A stretch of 64,000 nucleotides of DNA, taken from an uncultured Pseudomonadales bacterium. GTDB lineage: Bacteria > Pseudomonadota > Gammaproteobacteria > Pseudomonadales > Azotimanducaceae. The position numbers were made by a program, and so were the translations under genes. The first letter of the stretch is position 1, and each line of letters opens with the position of its first letter. The stretch lies in assembly GCA_951813295.1 (NCBI GenBank), contig CATOTI010000002.1, positions 3,668,522 to 3,732,521 of the forward strand. Direction: 5' to 3'. Positions 1 to 9,119 of the stretch are shown piece after piece. The notes under the pieces are model-generated. The model ran no database searches and had not been told where the DNA came from. It saw nothing but the letters and a program-made list of their open reading frames with translations.

Positions 1-1
1 T

Positions 2-385
2 TCGGAAAGGACTAAGCTGCGAATCGATCTCGAACGGGACATCTTGAATTCGGGGCTTGTATCGGAGATCGCCAGAGTTCATTCGCGACGGATATCTGGC
101 GGCAACGATGGCGAAGACCCACTCGACGAACTGACCGGAGACCAACTCCAGACTTATCGAAGACTGCGCCAGATGCAGGTGCTAATGATCGAGAACCTCC
201 TGTTCCAAGCCGATCAGGGATTGCTCGATGAAGAAATGCTTGAGAACGCGTATCGCGCGATCAGACGGTTTGGCGTCGAATGGCAGCGACTCGAACTGCT
301 GGACACTGTGCGACCTTCTTTCGCTGTCACCGTATCCAAGGTTCTGGCCGAAGAGGCTGAGGAAGCGCGGCCTGAAAGGCGCTGA
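2..385 (+). CDS. Small helical hypothetical protein, 5' end outside the window
   Basis: The frame is open from the window edge with no stop, so the true start probably lies to the left. An internal TTG at 44 would give 113 residues. The visible part is charged and helical, with a central stretch (QVLMIENLLFQADQGLLDEE) followed by an aromatic patch (RFGVEWQRLE). This layout resembles small gammaproteobacterial proteins with an N-terminal membrane helix and a helical tail, such as the 150-residue protein at 60385-60837. The membrane helix would be in the missing part. No function can be assigned. Confidence 0.55.
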   Translation, partial: SERTKLRIDLERDILNSGLVSEIARVHSRRISGGNDGEDPLDELTGDQLQTYRRLRQMQVLMIENLLFQADQGLLDEEMLENAYRAIRRFGVEWQRLELLDTVRPSFAVTVSKVLAEEAEEARPERR

Positions 386-549
386 CGGATAGTCCGATCC
401 GTCATGTCGCGCAGGGCGTGGAGTTCGTGAACCACTGGTGGGATCAACCGCTTCGACCCGCGTGAGCGCCTAACCAAATGCGTCGCGTTCGGGCTTGCCC
501 TTGGGCGCTTTCTTGATTCCCAGAAAAACGGCTGAGCCGGTTGGCCCGG
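386..549. other. Intergenic, no feature seen
   Basis: This gap lies between the convergent ends of the partial gene and the GrpB-like gene. I see no open frame with coding character, no tRNA and no clear hairpin followed by a T run. Confidence 0.4.
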
Positions 550-1150
550 TCAGATGAAATCCTGATCGGGCTCCCAACCCGTCGACTGACCCCAAAGGGA
601 TGCCGCTTCGTAGATCAGGTGCACCACCGGCTCCTTCAGAAAAAGGTATCCGTCGATGCTGTCGGGGAAGAGCTCAGAAGCGCGCTGCTTCAGGACCTGA
701 TACGCGTTACGGGCGGCTTGAGAGTCGCGAAGGTAGTCTCTGAACAGAAGCGCATAACGTTGATTGAACTGTCCCAGCTCGCGTACGTGGATGTGTGTAC
801 GGCGTTGGCCTTCGGGCTCTCGAATCAGGAGCTTGCGTAGCTGGCGGTCGTTCTCCTGCATCCCGTAAAAGTCGTCGCCACACGCCGCGTTGCCGAAAAC
901 CCGCCCCCGCAAGCCTTTCCGTGAACTCTTCGCAATCGTCCAAGTCAGCAACCGTAATCTGGATGTCGATCACGTCCTTGGCACCGAGGTCAGGGATAGA
1001 TGTCGATCCGATGTGGTCAATTCTCACGACAGTGCTGCCGGCCGCGGATCGGATTTCCTGCCCAATCTCGTTGAACTCGGTCCGCCAAACGGGTTGATAG
1101 TCAACGACGACGATGGGTCGAGATTTCCGAGTAATGTCATACGTCGTCAT
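550..1150 (-). pseudogene. GrpB/UPF0157 family nucleotidyltransferase-fold protein, frameshifted
   Basis: Two overlapping minus-strand frames together make one GrpB-family protein. The N-terminal part (1150 down to about 880) carries the family hallmark DHIGSTSIPDLGAKDVIDI, the nucleotidyltransferase-like core. The C-terminal part (from about 880 to 550) carries CGDDFYG, RRTHIHVRELG and NQRYALLFRDYLR, also typical of the family. The change of frame is by one base and falls at about 865-905 on the plus strand, near a CCCGCCCCCGC tract. Joined, the length is close to the usual 170-200 residues. Either the gene is freshly broken or one base is wrong in the assembly; I cannot tell which. Confidence 0.8.
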
Positions 1151-1278
1151 GGCGATAGTCTGGCCACAGACCGGTGGCCGCGCTAGATCTTTTCCGCGCG
1201 CTTATGGCCGATTGCGGTCATTGCTTCGACCGGGTGGAAGCAGATCCACTTCGCTCGTTGCAACGAAAGGAGTAGCGC

Positions 1279-1662
1279 GTGCATCGAATAGGGAACGGTC
1301 ACTTCAGCTATCTCTTCCTCCATGTCGCGAACCTCGCCCGCATGACCGACTTCTATGCGAACACGTTGGGGCTGCCCGTCACGTTTCAGCGCGCCGACGA
1401 GTACTGCTTTTTGGCACTCGGTGTCGGCGGTCCGCAGCTCGCGCTCTTCCCGGGCGAATCGATAGTGCCTGAGAAAACAAATCACTGGTTCTTCGCGATC
1501 GACGTGGAAGGGCTGGATGAGGTCGTCGCTGAACTTCGGGAGGTTTGCGTGGCGGTGACGGATACGTTCGTCGTCGCGGGTGGCCGGGGCGCGAAGATCA
1601 CGGATCCGGAAGGAAATGTGCTCGAGATTCACGAACCGAGCGCCGCGCAGGCTGGCGCTTGA
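1279..1662 (+). CDS. VOC (glyoxalase/bleomycin-resistance fold) protein
   Basis: This 127-residue single-domain protein of the vicinal oxygen chelate superfamily starts with a GTG preceded by GAAAGGAG at 1264-1271. It shows the N-terminal beta-alpha pattern (LHVANLARMTDFYANTLGLP) and the C-terminal ITDPEGNVLEIHEP, whose Glu is a usual metal ligand in this fold. Members include glyoxalase I, extradiol dioxygenases and antibiotic-binding proteins; nothing here decides the substrate. It stands alone, 61 bp before the tldD-like gene on the same strand, so co-transcription is possible. Confidence 0.8.
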   Translation: MHRIGNGHFSYLFLHVANLARMTDFYANTLGLPVTFQRADEYCFLALGVGGPQLALFPGESIVPEKTNHWFFAIDVEGLDEVVAELREVCVAVTDTFVVAGGRGAKITDPEGNVLEIHEPSAAQAGA

Positions 1663-1723
1663 GATGCTCAACTGACGGCGAGCTATAGTTCGCCCGGAAA
1701 ACAAAACAACAGGCGTCAAGAAC

Positions 1724-3256
1724 ATGAAGAGACGGACTTTTATCGGAAGCGTTGCCGCGGGCAGTGCCGTGATCGCCATGCCGACTTTCCTCGCCGGTTG
1801 TAGCGAAAAAGTGGCGACTTCGCCCGTTGCCGCGACACCGGCGAATCCGTTCATGGACTGGTTCGGTATCGACCAACAGACGATCGGTACCGTGATGAGC
1901 AAGCTGACCGCCAATGGCGCGGACACTGCCGAGCTCTACTTCGAACACGCACGCGTTAACAGCATTGCCATGGAAGACGGCATCGTCAGCCGCGCGAGCT
2001 CCAGCATTCAGCAAGGTGTCGGGCTTCGGGTGGTCATCGGAGACCAGACGGGCTACGCCTTCACGGAGGATCTGACCCGCGACTCGATGCTGAAAGCCGC
2101 CGAAACCGCGGCCGCAATTGCACGCGGCAATGCCGCCGTGGTCCCGCAGGCCTACAACCCGAAGGACATGGGCGATCGTTACACGACGACGGTGCCGTGG
2201 GCGGACGTCGGGGTCGATCAAAAGCTCCCCGTTCTTCGCAGTGTCGAGGCCAAAGTACGCGCCGGCGATCCGGCGGTCACCAAAGTGAGCGTGAGCCTGG
2301 TGGATGGCGACAACCGGGTGCTGATCGCAACGCTCGACGGAAATCTGATCATGGATCAGCGGCCGATGACCCGCATGTACGCCGGCGTCACGGCAACGAG
2401 GGACGGGGTCACCCAATCCAACGGCGCGAATATCGCGGCACGTCAGGACATCGCCTGGTACACGGACGAGCGACTCGATGAGCTTGCGAAGGACGCCGTC
2501 GATCGCACCATGATCCTCTTCGACTCGCGGCGCCCGCCGGCAGGCGAAATGCCCGTCGTGCTCGCCGCAGGCGCGAGCGGCATCCTGCTGCACGAGGCCA
2601 TCGGCCACGGTATGGAAGCGGACTTCAATCGCAAGGGCCGCAGCATCTATTCCGACATGATCGGCAAGAAGGTCGCCGAACCGTTCGTCTCGATCGTCGA
2701 CAGTGGCGAGATTCCGAACGCGCGCGGGGCGCTCAACTACGACGACGAAGGCAACGCGTGTAGCGAGATCGTGATGGTCGAAGACGGGATCCTCAGGAGC
2801 TATCTGCACGACACGATCAGCAGCCGGCAGTACGGCCTCGCACCGACCGGGTCGGGGCGTCGCCAGTCCTACAAGCACGAACCGATGCCGCGGATGACCT
2901 GTACCTACATGGCCAACGGTCCACATACACGCGAGGAGATTATTGCCAGCATGGATCACGGCATCATCGCCGAGACCTACACCAACGGTCAGGTGCGGAT
3001 CGGCGAGGGCGACTACACCTTCTATGTGAAGAACGGCTGGCTGGTCGAAGGCGGCAAGGTCACCGCCCCCATCAAGGACGTCAATATCATCGGCAACGGA
3101 CCGGAGTCACTGACCCGGATCACGATGGTCGCGAACGATGCCACGATGGATACCGGCGGCTGGAATTGTGGCAAGAACGGCCAGACGGTGCCGGTCTCGC
3201 TGGGGATGCCCTCGGTACTGGTCTCGAGCATGACCGTAGGAGGCCAGAATGCTTGA
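1724..3256 (+). CDS. tldD: TldD-like metalloprotease subunit with Tat lipoprotein signal
   Basis: This is a 510-residue TldD/PmbA family protein. In well-studied bacteria TldD and TldE form a heterodimeric zinc protease that degrades unfolded peptides and matures peptides such as microcin B17. The metal-binding HEAIGH is at residues 290-295, in the usual GMEADFNRKG context. The N-terminus is unusual: a twin-arginine motif (KRRTFIG, residues 2-8), a hydrophobic stretch and a lipobox LAGC with Cys26. This predicts Tat export and lipid anchoring instead of the cytosolic location known for E. coli TldD. The next gene overlaps by 8 bp and encodes the TldE partner, so the two are surely translated together. 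Confidence 0.92.
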   Translation: MKRRTFIGSVAAGSAVIAMPTFLAGCSEKVATSPVAATPANPFMDWFGIDQQTIGTVMSKLTANGADTAELYFEHARVNSIAMEDGIVSRASSSIQQGVGLRVVIGDQTGYAFTEDLTRDSMLKAAETAAAIARGNAAVVPQAYNPKDMGDRYTTTVPWADVGVDQKLPVLRSVEAKVRAGDPAVTKVSVSLVDGDNRVLIATLDGNLIMDQRPMTRMYAGVTATRDGVTQSNGANIAARQDIAWYTDERLDELAKDAVDRTMILFDSRRPPAGEMPVVLAAGASGILLHEAIGHGMEADFNRKGRSIYSDMIGKKVAEPFVSIVDSGEIPNARGALNYDDEGNACSEIVMVEDGILRSYLHDTISSRQYGLAPTGSGRRQSYKHEPMPRMTCTYMANGPHTREEIIASMDHGIIAETYTNGQVRIGEGDYTFYVKNGWLVEGGKVTAPIKDVNIIGNGPESLTRITMVANDATMDTGGWNCGKNGQTVPVSLGMPSVLVSSMTVGGQNA

Positions 3257-4559
3257 TGAACTGACGAGCCGCGCCAATGACGCGGTGAAGATGGCGCTCG
3301 ACGCGGGGGCCGACGATTGTTGGGTCGGTGCGAACACGCAGCGCAACGTGCGCACGGAATTCCGCGACGGCAAGCTGGAACTCGTGAAGGACAGTACCGC
3401 GCGGTCGTTGGCCGTGGCGCTCTACGTCGACGGGCGCTACACGTCCAACCGTACGACCGACCTTCACCCCGAACGGTTGAAGCACTTCATCACCGAGACC
3501 GTCGCAATCACCCGCGCGATGGAGCCCGACGAACACCGTCGAATCACGCCGCCGGCACTTTTCAAAGACTTGCCCGCGGATGATCTCGATCTGGTCGATG
3601 GCAAGGTCGTGAACATGAGCACCGAGGAGCGCGTCGCGCTCGCGGCGGCGCTCGACGAAGCGGTCCGGCGTCACGATGGCATTCAGTCTTCGACCACCGG
3701 TGTCTACGACGGCTCGAGCGCCCTGGTGGCGGTCAGTAGTAACGGTTTCGCGGCTAGCAGCGAAGGAACGAGCGTCTGGACCTCCGCCAACATCACGATG
3801 AACGACCGGGGCGACCGGCGGGTCAGTGGCGGCGACGGTGCCGGCGGATCCCATGCATCGACGTTACGAGCACATGCCGAGCTCGCGGCCTCGGCCGTCG
3901 AACGAACCCGCGTGCGAATGGGTGCGGAGAAAGGCCCGACTGTCAAAACGACGATGGTCGTCGATGCGCGGGTCGCCGGCAGCTTGATCGGGCGTCTTCT
4001 CGGTTCCGCCAACGCGCGTAGCATCAGTCAGGGACGGTCGTTCTGGATGCCGATCGTCGGCAAGGAAGCATTCTCGAACCGACTGACCATCATCGATGAC
4101 CCGCTGATCGTGCGCGGCCAGTCAAGCCGTCACTTCGACAACGAGGGCATTGCCGCGCGACGCCTGCCGATCATCACGGCGGGTCGGGTCGACAACCTCT
4201 ATGTCGACACCTACTACGGCAGAAAGGCGGATATGGCGCCGACCACCGGCTCACGGTCGAACTTGACGATCGGTACCGGCGAACTCGACCAGGCCGCGCT
4301 GATTGGCGAGGCCGGATCCGGCATCTTCGTCACCGGCTGGTTGGGCGGCAACGCGGACGGCACGACCGGCGACTTCTCGCTCGGCGTCAGCGGACATCTG
4401 ATCGAAGACGGCGAGATCGGCAAACCGGTCACTGAGATGAATGTGACGGGCAATCTCAAGGATCTCTTCGCGGCCTTGAGCGCAACGGGCAATGATCCGT
4501 ACCCGTACTCCTCGGTGCGTTCGCCGACGTTAGTGTTCGAAGACGTCGATTTTTCGTAA
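3249..4559 (+). CDS. tldE: TldE/PmbA-like protease subunit
   Basis: This 436-residue PmbA/TldE family protein starts inside the 3' end of the tldD-like gene, and the ATG and the upstream TGA overlap within 8 bases. The family's partner subunit lacks the zinc HExxxH, and none is seen here. The C-terminal part has the conserved core around LTIIDDPLIV, the segment GSRSNLTIGTGE, and a glycine-rich run before GDFSLGVSGHLIEDGE. No signal peptide or membrane helix is present, in contrast to the Tat lipoprotein signal on its partner. If the pair is exported, this subunit must travel with folded TldD, or else only TldD leaves the cytoplasm. Confidence 0.92.
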   Translation: MLDELTSRANDAVKMALDAGADDCWVGANTQRNVRTEFRDGKLELVKDSTARSLAVALYVDGRYTSNRTTDLHPERLKHFITETVAITRAMEPDEHRRITPPALFKDLPADDLDLVDGKVVNMSTEERVALAAALDEAVRRHDGIQSSTTGVYDGSSALVAVSSNGFAASSEGTSVWTSANITMNDRGDRRVSGGDGAGGSHASTLRAHAELAASAVERTRVRMGAEKGPTVKTTMVVDARVAGSLIGRLLGSANARSISQGRSFWMPIVGKEAFSNRLTIIDDPLIVRGQSSRHFDNEGIAARRLPIITAGRVDNLYVDTYYGRKADMAPTTGSRSNLTIGTGELDQAALIGEAGSGIFVTGWLGGNADGTTGDFSLGVSGHLIEDGEIGKPVTEMNVTGNLKDLFAALSATGNDPYPYSSVRSPTLVFEDVDFS

Positions 4560-4579
4560 GGGTCTCTAGCGAGGGCGAA

Positions 4580-5731
4580 TCACCGATTCCCCTCGCACAA
4601 CGCCGTCACGAGACCGGCGAAGAGCTGTGCGCGCCTCGGTAGCTCCGAGACGATCAGGCGTTCCGCTTTGGTGTGAACGCCGCTGCCGACCACCCCGAGT
4701 CCATCCAGCGTCGGTACGCCGAGCGCACCGGTGAAGTTGCCATCGCTGCCGCCGCCCAGTTGCCCGTGGCCGAGCTCGAGGCCCAAGTCCCGGGCGATTC
4801 GTTGCGCCACCTCGAGAAGCTCCATCGTGCCTTCGTGCGCACGGAAAAGGGGACGCACCGGTCCGGCTTCGATCTCGACACGAACGTCTTCGTCTGGTGA
4901 TTCGATACTCGCCATCCTCGCCTGGATGGCGTCGAAGTCTTCGGGCGTGGGTGCAACACACAACACCTCGGCGTGGCACTCGGTTGGCACCACGTTGACG
5001 AACGTTCCGCCCGCGACGTTGCCGACGCGATAAGTGACCTCACGCTCAACCTCCGAGAACGCTTCGATCTCGTTGATCAGTTTCGCCATGACGCTGATGG
5101 CGCTGCGACCGACGCCGGTGGCGACGCCTGCGTGGGCAGGCTTGCCGAAGACATGGATCTTGTAGCGTAGGAAGGCGTGGCGGCCCGTGACGAAGCGGTC
5201 TTCCTTGCCGGGTTCCGGCACCAGCACGAAGCGACTCCATCGGGCGTTGTCTTCGATGATCGCGCGTGTGCTCGGACTGCCGACCTCTTCATCGGGGATG
5301 AAGAGGAATCGCACCGGGAGCGTCAACGCGCCGTCGCGCTCCAGGAGCTTCTGCACAGCGTGACAGGCGAGATACATACCGCCCTTCATATCGAGCACGC
5401 CGGGACCGTAGAGAAAGTCGCCATCCCGGGTGATGGGTAGCTCGTCGTCCAGCGTGCCGATGAGATGCACGGTATCGAGGTGGCCGAGGACGAGGATCCC
5501 GGGCTCCGCCGCTGGATGTCCAAAGCGGAAGTCCGCCTGGAGCACGTCGGCGAATCCGTCCTGGCCTGGATGGCGGGTCAGATCCGCGCCCATCTCGGCC
5601 ATGAGCCGAGCGGCCGCGTCCATCATGCGGTTCACGCCATCGCGATCGACGCTGGGGCTTTCAATGGCGGCCCATGCGGCAATGCCGGCGGCGATCTCTT
5701 CGGCGTCGAATACGAGGTTTTTGGCAGGCAT
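4580..5731 (-). CDS. M20 family metallopeptidase (carboxypeptidase G2/ArgE type)
   Basis: This 383-residue protein has the M20 zinc-site order: LGHLDTVH with a first ligand, GPGVLDMKGG with the bridging Asp, FIPDEEVGS with the catalytic Glu pair, then VPEPG, and a late HTKAE with the last His ligand. The middle insertion (HVFGKPAHAGV) is the usual dimerisation domain with the transition-state His. Relatives remove C-terminal glutamate from folates or deacetylate amino acids; the substrate is not decided by sequence. It converges with the TldE gene, 20 bp away, and diverges from the split-barrel gene at 5872. Confidence 0.9.
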   Translation of the reverse strand: MPAKNLVFDAEEIAAGIAAWAAIESPSVDRDGVNRMMDAAARLMAEMGADLTRHPGQDGFADVLQADFRFGHPAAEPGILVLGHLDTVHLIGTLDDELPITRDGDFLYGPGVLDMKGGMYLACHAVQKLLERDGALTLPVRFLFIPDEEVGSPSTRAIIEDNARWSRFVLVPEPGKEDRFVTGRHAFLRYKIHVFGKPAHAGVATGVGRSAISVMAKLINEIEAFSEVEREVTYRVGNVAGGTFVNVVPTECHAEVLCVAPTPEDFDAIQARMASIESPDEDVRVEIEAGPVRPLFRAHEGTMELLEVAQRIARDLGLELGHGQLGGGSDGNFTGALGVPTLDGLGVVGSGVHTKAERLIVSELPRRAQLFAGLVTALCEGNR

Positions 5732-5871
5732 GGGTACTTACTCGTTATGCGAGACAGAGTGGTCGTTCAAAAACCCGAGTTGGGGCAAGCAAGGTGCGGC
5801 AGCCAGGCCCAGCGCACCGTTTGCAGTACAGTATCGGCATCACTCGTGATGATTGAAGACGGGAGGGATCC

Positions 5872-6288
5872 TTGAAACTAGCCCTGAAAATCGTCGTCGG
5901 CTTGGTCGTGGTGTATGCGTTGCTGGTCACGGCTTTTGAAACCTGGCTCGGCTATTCCCAGCCGCGTGGCGAAGACAACCTGCTGATCACCTACACGGGT
6001 AATGACGGCGCGGAGCAACAGCGAGTGTTGTCGCTGTTTCAGAGTCAAGGCGAGCTGTATCTCGCCGCCAACCATTGGCCGCGCGGCTGGTTCACGACAG
6101 TGAAGCAGAACCCGGACGTACATATCGAGTTCAGCGGCGATCGCGCCGGACTGACCGGTGACTACCTTGCCGTCACCATCGGCGACGACGATCACGACAG
6201 AGTGTTGCAGGACAATCCCCTGCCGCTCTTTGCGCGCGTCCTCATGGGCTTTCCGCCGCGCGAATTCGTTCGGCTGGAGCAGCAGTAA
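5872..6288 (+). CDS. Membrane-anchored split-barrel (DUF385/nitroreductase-like) protein
   Basis: A TTG start preceded by GGGAGGG (5861-5867) opens a 138-residue protein. An N-terminal hydrophobic helix (residues 3-22) is followed by a small beta-rich domain with NLLITYTGNDG, GELYLAANHWPRGWFTTVKQNPDVHIEF and a C-terminal FPPREFVRLEQ. This is the pattern of split-barrel flavin- or deazaflavin-binding proteins related to DUF385, although cofactor residues cannot be confirmed by eye. A protein of similar plan is encoded at 19277-19753. Function unknown. Confidence 0.7.
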   Translation: MKLALKIVVGLVVVYALLVTAFETWLGYSQPRGEDNLLITYTGNDGAEQQRVLSLFQSQGELYLAANHWPRGWFTTVKQNPDVHIEFSGDRAGLTGDYLAVTIGDDDHDRVLQDNPLPLFARVLMGFPPREFVRLEQQ

Positions 6289-6322
6289 GGGTAAGTCCCC
6301 GTCTGCGACTGACGATCAGGTT

Positions 6323-7105
6323 TTAACTATCGGGGCCACGCCAGGCGTGGGAAAAGTCTGGCGTGACGTCGGCGTGGCGCGAGAGCCCCTCGGCCGCGAG
6401 CTTCGCGCGGATGAGCGCCAGATGCTCGCGGCCGAACAAGCCGAGTTCACGATCGCTCGCCGCGTCATGCACCACATAGTGCGGCACGCCGACACACCCG
6501 CTCGCTTCGGCTTGCTCGTGACAGTCTCTGAGCTCCGCCTCGCCGGGACCGCCCTCAGCGAGAAATCCCTCGAGCCCCTCGGTACCGGCACCGACGCCTG
6601 CCAACGTGTCGGTGAGCTGCGTGATCGACTCGAGGTGGTACTCGCGCCAGCCGCTTCCCCAGCCTTGGAGGTAGACGTTCATCATGAACGACACCTCCAA
6701 GCCTTGAAGCTTCGCAAAGAGGAAGACCTTGTGAGCAAGCTCGGAATCGAGCAGGCGGTGCGGGCTGCGAAACGGCAGATTCTGTAGCGCCGCGTACTGG
6801 CGCGCGGTGGTGTAGTACATGCGCGCTTTACGATCCGCGGCCGCATCAGGCGGACGCCGGCGCATGTCGGCATCGACACTCGTGCTGATCCCGAGACCGG
6901 TATAGCTGAGCGTATAAGGCAGGAAGTTGACGCGGACGCGAAAGTCTCTTGCCAGTTCGATCGATGGTCGGACCGCGAGGTAGGCATGCGGAGACTTGAG
7001 GTCGACGTAGACCTTGATTTCTATCTGACCGTCGAGCGCCATCGTCTGCCGCCAATGCGGCATCTCCTGGAGAATTCGGTCGATTGCTTGTTGTGTCTCG
7101 CTCAT
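6323..7105 (-). CDS. DsbA-fold protein of the 2-hydroxychromene-2-carboxylate isomerase group
   Basis: This 260-residue protein has the thioredoxin-like DsbA domain but no CxxC. The active-site position reads DLKSPHAYLAV, where Ser replaces the first Cys. That is typical of HCCA isomerases and kappa-class glutathione transferases, which use glutathione to isomerise aromatic intermediates. The cis-Pro region is recognisable as GCVGVPHYVV, followed by LFGREHL. The helical insertion between about residues 90 and 180 is longer than usual. It is followed by no pathway genes, so the substrate is open. Confidence 0.8.
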   Translation of the reverse strand: MSETQQAIDRILQEMPHWRQTMALDGQIEIKVYVDLKSPHAYLAVRPSIELARDFRVRVNFLPYTLSYTGLGISTSVDADMRRRPPDAAADRKARMYYTTARQYAALQNLPFRSPHRLLDSELAHKVFLFAKLQGLEVSFMMNVYLQGWGSGWREYHLESITQLTDTLAGVGAGTEGLEGFLAEGGPGEAELRDCHEQAEASGCVGVPHYVVHDAASDRELGLFGREHLALIRAKLAAEGLSRHADVTPDFSHAWRGPDS

Positions 7106-7157
7106 ACCGAGGTCCGATGGTTGTCAGGGTGACGAGCCGCTTGGAGCGCCATGCGCA

Positions 7158-9119
7158 CTAGCCAGCATCAGATCCGCCTTCGCTCGCCGTCAAGAACGCG
7201 CGGTAACGACCATTGCGTTCAACGAGGTCATCGTGGGTTCCATGCTCGACGATTCGACCGTCCTCCAGGAACAGGATCCGATCAGCACGACGGATCGTCG
7301 CCAGCCGATGAGCGATCACGATGACCAAGCGCCCGTGTTGTTTCGCCAGATCCGACACCGCCTGCATGACGTGGGCTTCGGTTTCTGCATCCAATGCCGC
7401 CGTCGGTTCGTCGAGAACCAACAAATCGGCGTCCCGCAGCGCCCCGCGTGCAATCGATAGGCGTTGCTTCTGACCCACTGACAACGCCCCGCCGCCTTGA
7501 CCGACATGCGTCTCGAAGCCCGACGGCAGCGCGTCGATGAAAGCCTCGGCCCCGGCCAGGCGCGCCGCGAGCCGAAGCTCATCCTCACTCGCCTCGGGCT
7601 TGGCGATCCGCAAGTTGTCGGCGACGGACGCGGAGATCAGTTGATGCTCTTGGAAAACGTAGGCGATGCGATCGGCGGGCATGGGCAGAGCCGTGTCGTT
7701 GACGAAGGTCTGGCCGCGTGTCGGCTCGAAGAAGCCGGCCACGACCGATGCCAATGTCGTCTTGCCCGCGCCGGACGGACCCACCAGCGCAACGATCTCA
7801 CCTGATTCGGCCGAAAAACTGACGTCTTCGAGGGCTTCGCGACCGTCCGGATAGACGAAGCCGATGCGGTCAAAGCGGAGACGTGAGACTCGAGAAACCG
7901 GTGTGCGGTGAACAGATTTGTTACTTTCCTGGCCGTCGATCGCGAAGAAGAGGCGCCGTGCGGCGGCGACGTTGTCCTGTTGGTCGATCCAGATCCGACC
8001 GAATTCCATCGACGTCTCGTAGAGGAGCGAGTACATCCTCAGGATCACGGGCACGTCACCAATCGTCAGGCGCCCGTCGATGATGCCGATCGAGATCGTG
8101 ATGAATCCGGCCGTTTGGTAGACGAGGTGGACGTTCTCGCTCAAGACCTCGATCAAGATCCGCAAACCGACCACCAGGAGGGACTGGCGGAAGGACTCGC
8201 GGCTTGCGGCGGCGAAACGTGCGCGCTCCACTTCGGCCCCGCCGAGGCTCTGCACGGCGGCGACGTTCTTGAGCCCTTCTTCCAAATCGTCTGTCGCCGC
8301 ACTTCCAGATGCGCGGCTCGACTGGCTCACCCGCCGGTAGCGACGCGCGAGGGGTGCTGTGAGGAATAGCGTCAGGAAGACCGCTGACACCCCGATCCAC
8401 ACCAACTCGGGCGCGATCGCGCCGTACACCATCGTCAGCACCCAGAGGTTGAGGCCGACCCGGAGCACCATCGAGAAAGGCACGATGGTGAGCTGCGCGC
8501 ACATGACGCCAATCGAGGGCGCGTCGTGCAGCACACGAAAAATCGCGTCCCCTGCGCGCTGGCGGAAGATGTCGACCATGGGCAAGCGTGTGAGGGCGGC
8601 GAAGACACTCGTCCGTACTCGATCGGTGATGCGCTGGCTGAATCGAACCGCGAGCGAAAAATCGATCCAACCGATCCACCCGCCCGATTCGCTCCGCCCG
8701 GCACTCGTCTTGTTTTCCGACGTAGTGGCAATGTCGACGCCCTCGGCGAGGTTGGCATCGAGCAATTGGTTGCCCGCGTAGCCGAAGAACAGGTAAATGC
8801 CGGCCATCGTGATGAAGGACATCAGCACGATCTCGATCGGCGACTGGTTCGCGATGCTATCGAGGAAGGGCTGCATGAAGAACGGGAAGAGCCCGTCGGC
8901 TGTGATTGGTTGCTGCAACACGCCGTGATCGATGACGATCTTCCAGAACCATGGGACGAAGAGCCCGGCGACGAAGATGGCGACGGCAAGCCCGGCACGT
9001 GCAGCGAGAAGGTGGCGAACGGGATGCAGATAACCAAGTGACCGCCGCGCAATTCGCAGCGAGTCGCTCGTCGTCGTGGAGACCTCGGTATCGAGCCGAT
9101 CGTGGTAGGGCGTCGTCAT
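7158..9119 (-). CDS. ABC exporter, fused membrane and ATPase domains (subunit 2)
   Basis: This 653-residue half-transporter has six predicted membrane helices in the first 350 residues and one nucleotide-binding domain. The ATPase shows Walker A GPSGAGKTT, Q-loop YVFQEHQ, signature LSVGQKQR, Walker B LLVLDEP with the catalytic Glu, and the H-loop IAHR. Its ATG overlaps the stop of the partner gene (ATGA at 9116-9119), so the two are translationally coupled and likely form a heterodimer of the multidrug or lipid exporter class. The consensus motifs look complete, so this ATP site is not obviously degenerate. The substrate is unknown. Confidence 0.93.
   Translation of the reverse strand: MTTPYHDRLDTEVSTTTSDSLRIARRSLGYLHPVRHLLAARAGLAVAIFVAGLFVPWFWKIVIDHGVLQQPITADGLFPFFMQPFLDSIANQSPIEIVLMSFITMAGIYLFFGYAGNQLLDANLAEGVDIATTSENKTSAGRSESGGWIGWIDFSLAVRFSQRITDRVRTSVFAALTRLPMVDIFRQRAGDAIFRVLHDAPSIGVMCAQLTIVPFSMVLRVGLNLWVLTMVYGAIAPELVWIGVSAVFLTLFLTAPLARRYRRVSQSSRASGSAATDDLEEGLKNVAAVQSLGGAEVERARFAAASRESFRQSLLVVGLRILIEVLSENVHLVYQTAGFITISIGIIDGRLTIGDVPVILRMYSLLYETSMEFGRIWIDQQDNVAAARRLFFAIDGQESNKSVHRTPVSRVSRLRFDRIGFVYPDGREALEDVSFSAESGEIVALVGPSGAGKTTLASVVAGFFEPTRGQTFVNDTALPMPADRIAYVFQEHQLISASVADNLRIAKPEASEDELRLAARLAGAEAFIDALPSGFETHVGQGGGALSVGQKQRLSIARGALRDADLLVLDEPTAALDAETEAHVMQAVSDLAKQHGRLVIVIAHRLATIRRADRILFLEDGRIVEHGTHDDLVERNGRYRAFLTASEGGSDAG

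Noticed and set aside
8056..8679. A 207-residue frame inside the ABC transporter gene
   Set aside because: It is an Arg-rich shadow of the transporter on the same strand in another phase.
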